In this document: one piece after another, positions 12,202 through 14,245 of the stretch
How positions within the stretch are numbered: the first letter of the stretch is position 1
How the letters are laid out: each line of letters opens with the position of its first letter
Assembly: GCA_943913645.1 (NCBI GenBank)
Contig: CALTYZ010000033.1
Coordinates: 1-14,245 of the forward strand
Length of the DNA: 14,245 nucleotides
Reading direction: 5' to 3'
From: an uncultured Corynebacterium sp.
GTDB taxonomy: Bacteria > Actinomycetota > Actinomycetes > Mycobacteriales > Mycobacteriaceae
Position numbers and translations under genes: made by a program
The notes under the pieces: model-generated
What the model was told of the DNA's origin: nothing
Databases searched by the model: none
The model's input: only the letters and a program-made list of their open reading frames with translations

Positions 12202-13167
12202 ATGACCAACCCACAGACCGACACCCGCACCGGCGTCGCCGACAACGTGCTCGACCTGATCGGGGGCACCCCGCTCGTCGAGCTACACGGGATTACCGCC
12301 GCCCACGGAGCCAAAGCCCGCGTGCTGGCCAAGCTTGAGTTCTACAACCCGGCCAACTCCGTGAAAGACCGGATCGGCAAAGCCATCGTCGAAGCTGCAG
12401 AGGCCTCCGGCGAGCTCAAACCTGGCGGCACCATCGTAGAAGCCACCTCGGGCAACACCGGTATTGCGCTCGCGCTCGCAGGCGCTGCGAAAGGCTACAA
12501 GGTCATCCTCACCATGCCGGAGACCATGTCCACGGAGCGCCGCGTTGTCCTTCGAGCCTTCGGGGCCGAGATCGTACTCACCCCCGGTTCTGCCGGCATG
12601 AAGGGTGCAGTGGAAAAAGCCAACGAGATCGTGGCCGAAACTGATAATGCAATCCTTGCCCGCCAGTTTGAAAACGAGGCCAACCCGAAAATCCACTACG
12701 CCACCACCGGCCCAGAGATCTGGAATGACACTGACGGCAACGTCGACATCCTCGTCGCTGGTGTAGGCACAGGCGGCACCATCTCTGGTGCAGGCAAGTA
12801 CCTGAAAGAACACAACCCCGACCTGAAAGCCATCGCGGTGGAGCCAGCTGCGTCCCCGCTGCTGTCCAAGGGTGAGGCCGGCCCGCACAAGATCCAGGGC
12901 TTGGGCGCCAATTTCGTCCCCGAAACGCTTGACCGCTCCATTGTGGATGAAGTCATCACCGTCACCAACGAAGACGCCGTAGCTACGGCCCGCGAACTCG
13001 CCCGCACTGATGCGATCCTCGGCGGCATCTCTACCGGCGCGAATATCGCCGCGGCCCTTGAGGTCGCAAGCCGCGAAGAAAATGCGGGCAAGACAATCGT
13101 GGCCATCGTGTGCGACTTCGGGGAGCGCTACGTCTCCACCGTGCTCTTCGAGGACATTCGAGACTAA
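12202..13167 (+). CDS. cysK: Cysteine synthase A (O-acetylserine sulfhydrylase)
   Basis: This 321-residue cytoplasmic PLP enzyme makes cysteine from O-acetylserine and sulfide. The PLP lysine is Lys55 in NPANSVKDRIG. The substrate loop TSGNTG is at 81-86, the phosphate-binding GVGTGGT at 187-193, and the late SxG segment is STGAN. Length and motifs fit CysK rather than CysM or cystathionine beta-synthase. The ATG at 12202 has GAGGAG at 12185-12190, with an 11-nt spacer that is long but usable. cysE follows 44 bp downstream on the same strand and supplies the substrate. Confidence 0.97.
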   Translation: MTNPQTDTRTGVADNVLDLIGGTPLVELHGITAAHGAKARVLAKLEFYNPANSVKDRIGKAIVEAAEASGELKPGGTIVEATSGNTGIALALAGAAKGYKVILTMPETMSTERRVVLRAFGAEIVLTPGSAGMKGAVEKANEIVAETDNAILARQFENEANPKIHYATTGPEIWNDTDGNVDILVAGVGTGGTISGAGKYLKEHNPDLKAIAVEPAASPLLSKGEAGPHKIQGLGANFVPETLDRSIVDEVITVTNEDAVATARELARTDAILGGISTGANIAAALEVASREENAGKTIVAIVCDFGERYVSTVLFEDIRD

Positions 13168-13198
13168 TCCTGCTGCATGCAAACCTCGCGTCGGCCAG

Positions 13199-13204
13199 TA
13201 GACT
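13199..13204 (+). promoter_or_regulatory. -10 element for leaderless cysE
   Basis: TAGACT, then 7 nt, then the ATG at 13212, with no Shine-Dalgarno in the 44-bp gap after cysK. cysE may therefore be transcribed alone as well as from cysK. Confidence 0.48.
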
Positions 13205-13211
13205 CTCCGGC

Positions 13212-13835
13212 ATGCTCTCCAAGGCGTTGCACGCAGTGCGGAAACCACTTGCCCACTTCTCCTCCGTGGTCCGGGAGGATTTAGATAACGCCCGGGAGCA
13301 TGACCCCGCCGCGCGCGGAAATGTAGAGAACGCGATTGTCTACTCAGGGCTGCACGCGATCTGGATCCACCGCCTCAACCACCGGCTGTGGAAACGGGGT
13401 TTGAAAGCCCCTGCCCGCATCCTGGCCCAGTTCAACCGGTTTCTCACCGGCATTGAGATCCACCCAGGGGCGACGATCGGCCGCAGGTTCTTCATTGACC
13501 ACGGCATGGGCATTGTCATTGGGGAAACCGCCGAAATCGGAGACGGTGTCATGCTCTACCACGGCGTCACCCTCGGCGGACAGGTGCTCACGCAGACCAA
13601 ACGCCACCCAACTATCGGCGATAATGTCACCATCGGCGCCGGGGCGAAAGTGTTGGGGCCGGTCACCATCGGTGAGAACTCCGCAGTGGGCGCAAACGCT
13701 GTGGTGACCAAGGACATCCCACCTGACTCGGTTGCGGTGGGGATTCCGGCGAAGGTGCGGCCACGGCGATCGTCGGAAAGCGAAAAGCTCGTCGACCCGG
13801 ACTGCTACTTCGACCCCGGCTACTACAGCATTTAG
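13212..13835 (+). CDS. cysE: Serine O-acetyltransferase (short form)
   Basis: The 207-residue enzyme acetylates serine with acetyl-CoA, the step before CysK. After a helical N-terminal region (1-75) comes the left-handed beta helix of hexapeptide repeats, with the catalytic pair Asp96-His97 (FFIDHGMG), GETAEIG near 104-110 and VTLGG near 119-123. It is shorter than the E. coli enzyme (about 270 residues), as in many Gram-positives, because the N-terminal region is reduced. The chain ends in Tyr-Tyr-Ser-Ile. A C-terminal Ile is the residue that CysE inserts into the CysK active site to form the cysteine synthase complex, so this protein may bind the neighbouring CysK. The ATG at 13212 is preferred. 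The upstream frame runs through cysK and has no family similarity. It converges on the acetyltransferase gene with a 3-bp gap. Confidence 0.95.
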   Translation: MLSKALHAVRKPLAHFSSVVREDLDNAREHDPAARGNVENAIVYSGLHAIWIHRLNHRLWKRGLKAPARILAQFNRFLTGIEIHPGATIGRRFFIDHGMGIVIGETAEIGDGVMLYHGVTLGGQVLTQTKRHPTIGDNVTIGAGAKVLGPVTIGENSAVGANAVVTKDIPPDSVAVGIPAKVRPRRSSESEKLVDPDCYFDPGYYSI

Positions 13836-13838
13836 CTG

Positions 13839-14126
13839 CTAGCGAACCAAGTCCTTGTATTCGGGGTTCTGCACGATGTAGCGCGCTACCGCAGGGCACG
13901 CAGGCACAACATGCATGCCGCGGGCCCGCACATCATCAAGCGCATAGCGAATGAGCGGTTTGGAAAGCCCCGCGCCGCGGAATTCCGGTTCCACCACCGT
14001 ATGCGGCAATACGCGAGCGCCGTCGCGGTCGTTATAGGTGGCGTAGCCGGCAACCGTGCCATCAATCAGCAGCTCGTAGCGCTGGGCAGCGTCGTTGGTA
14101 GCAAGCTCGTATTCAGGTTGCGTCAT
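13839..14126 (-). CDS. Small GNAT-fold N-acetyltransferase (YjdJ/At1g77540 type)
   Basis: The 95-residue protein matches the compact GNAT subfamily: a YELLIDGTVAGYATY strand pair, HTVVEPEFRGAGLSKPLI with the acetyl-CoA-binding R-G-x-G-like turn (FRGAGL), and VVPACPAVARYI containing the conserved Cys of this subfamily. The substrate is unknown, and some relatives act on small amines or protein termini. The ATG at 14126 is chosen because the product then has the family length and TAGGGT lies 7 nt upstream. Longer in-frame starts run into the tRNA-Phe gene. The perfect palindrome CGAAATATTTCG lies just upstream of the -10. Confidence 0.88.
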   Translation of the reverse strand: MTQPEYELATNDAAQRYELLIDGTVAGYATYNDRDGARVLPHTVVEPEFRGAGLSKPLIRYALDDVRARGMHVVPACPAVARYIVQNPEYKDLVR

Positions 14127-14133
14127 GCACGCT

Positions 14134-14139
14134 ACCCTA
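14134..14139 (-). promoter_or_regulatory. -10 element for leaderless acetyltransferase gene
   Basis: TAGGGT on the minus strand, then 7 nt, then the ATG at 14126, with no well-placed Shine-Dalgarno. Confidence 0.45.
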
Positions 14140-14146
14140 CCCCTCC

Positions 14147-14158
14147 CGAAATATTTCG
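14147..14158. promoter_or_regulatory. 12-bp perfect palindrome upstream of the acetyltransferase gene
   Basis: CGAAATATTTCG is a perfect palindrome located where the spacer and -35 region of the putative promoter would be, so it could be an operator. It overlaps a TTCGAA palindrome (14155-14160) and abuts the tRNA-Phe terminator. No regulator is suggested by the context. Confidence 0.4.
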
Positions 14159-14187
14159 AACCCCTCCACCGGGCAGGTGAAGGGGTT
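14159..14187 (-). terminator. Hairpin downstream of tRNA-Phe, probable terminator
   Basis: The arms 14159-14170 and 14176-14187 pair over 12 positions with one mismatch around a 5-nt loop. The hairpin starts 6 nt after the mature tRNA-Phe 3' end. The T tract that follows on the minus strand is weak, but position and stem strength suit a tRNA terminator. Confidence 0.65.
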
Positions 14188-14193
14188 TGCGTG

Positions 14194-14245
14194 TGGCCAG
14201 AGCCAGGATCGAACTGGCGACCCCACACTTTTCAGGCGTGTGCTC
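14194..14245 (-). tRNA. tRNA-Phe (GAA), partial at right window edge
   Basis: Read on the minus strand, the 52 bases give the 3' D-stem arm GAGC, anticodon stem CACGC/GTGTG (one G-U pair) with loop CTGAAAA, anticodon GAA, variable GGGTC, T stem GCCAG/CTGGC with loop TTCGATC, acceptor strand TCTGGCC and discriminator A. The 3' CCA is not encoded, because CAC follows. The 5' acceptor strand and most of the D arm lie beyond the window. Confidence 0.95.

Noticed and set aside
13199..13214. McbR site before cysE
   Set aside because: TAGAC is perfect but the right half matches only 2 of 5, and the bases are better explained as a -10 element.
12283..13248. 321-codon minus-strand frame opposite cysK
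   Set aside because: It is a shadow of a GC-rich gene with biased third positions. cysK on the other strand has all its motifs.
1..14245. CRISPR array, insertion sequence or prophage genes
   Set aside because: No regularly spaced repeats, transposase motifs, terminal inverted repeats or phage proteins were seen.

Overview
The window looks like chromosome of a Corynebacterium-type actinobacterium. The evidence is a moderately GC-rich coding style, a RamA-type LuxR regulator, a MurA with Asp in place of the catalytic Cys, no encoded CCA on the complete tRNA 3' end, and many start codons lacking a Shine-Dalgarno sequence but carrying a TANNNT -10 element about 7 nt upstream. The order murA, ramA, cysK, cysE (with pgm, crcB, an ABC exporter and a YeeE protein nearby) is one I recall from C. 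glutamicum. That is memory, not a search. The window is cut inside a tRNA gene at each end: tRNA-Ala(GGC) on the left and tRNA-Phe(GAA) on the right, both on the minus strand.

Layout, left to right. (1) 1-770: tRNA-Ala, a gene-poor AT-richer stretch with a long strand-asymmetric hairpin, and a small secreted three-cysteine protein with its own promoter and ribosome binding site. (2) 737-2152, minus: a MauE-type membrane protein followed by a membrane-anchored DsbA-like thiol oxidoreductase and a terminator, a likely extracytoplasmic thiol-redox pair. (3) 2234-3895, minus: phosphoglucomutase, divergent from (4) 3961-4643, plus: two overlapping CrcB/Fluc fluoride-channel genes. (5) 4703-7992, minus: an ABC ATPase and FtsX-type permease, translationally coupled. 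(6) 8050-9501, minus: a YeeE/YedE sulfur transporter with a fused C-terminal TusA domain. (7) 9729-11872, minus: ramA then murA, ending in a clear intrinsic terminator. (8) 12202-13835, plus: cysK and cysE. (9) 13839-14126, minus: a small GNAT acetyltransferase, converging on cysE.

How the genes fit together. CysE makes O-acetylserine, CysK turns it into cysteine, and the YeeE-TusA fusion probably brings in the sulfur. GTCTA-type half-sites resembling McbR operators occur upstream of both yeeE and cysK, suggesting shared sulfur control. RamA is a carbon-metabolism regulator, and its upstream region holds several G4-5/C4-5 runs of the RamA type, one lying between the -35 and -10 of the apparent ramA promoter. 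Most of the window is housekeeping sequence. The least explained part is the first 800 bases. No CRISPR array, insertion sequence, prophage or obvious new defence system was seen.
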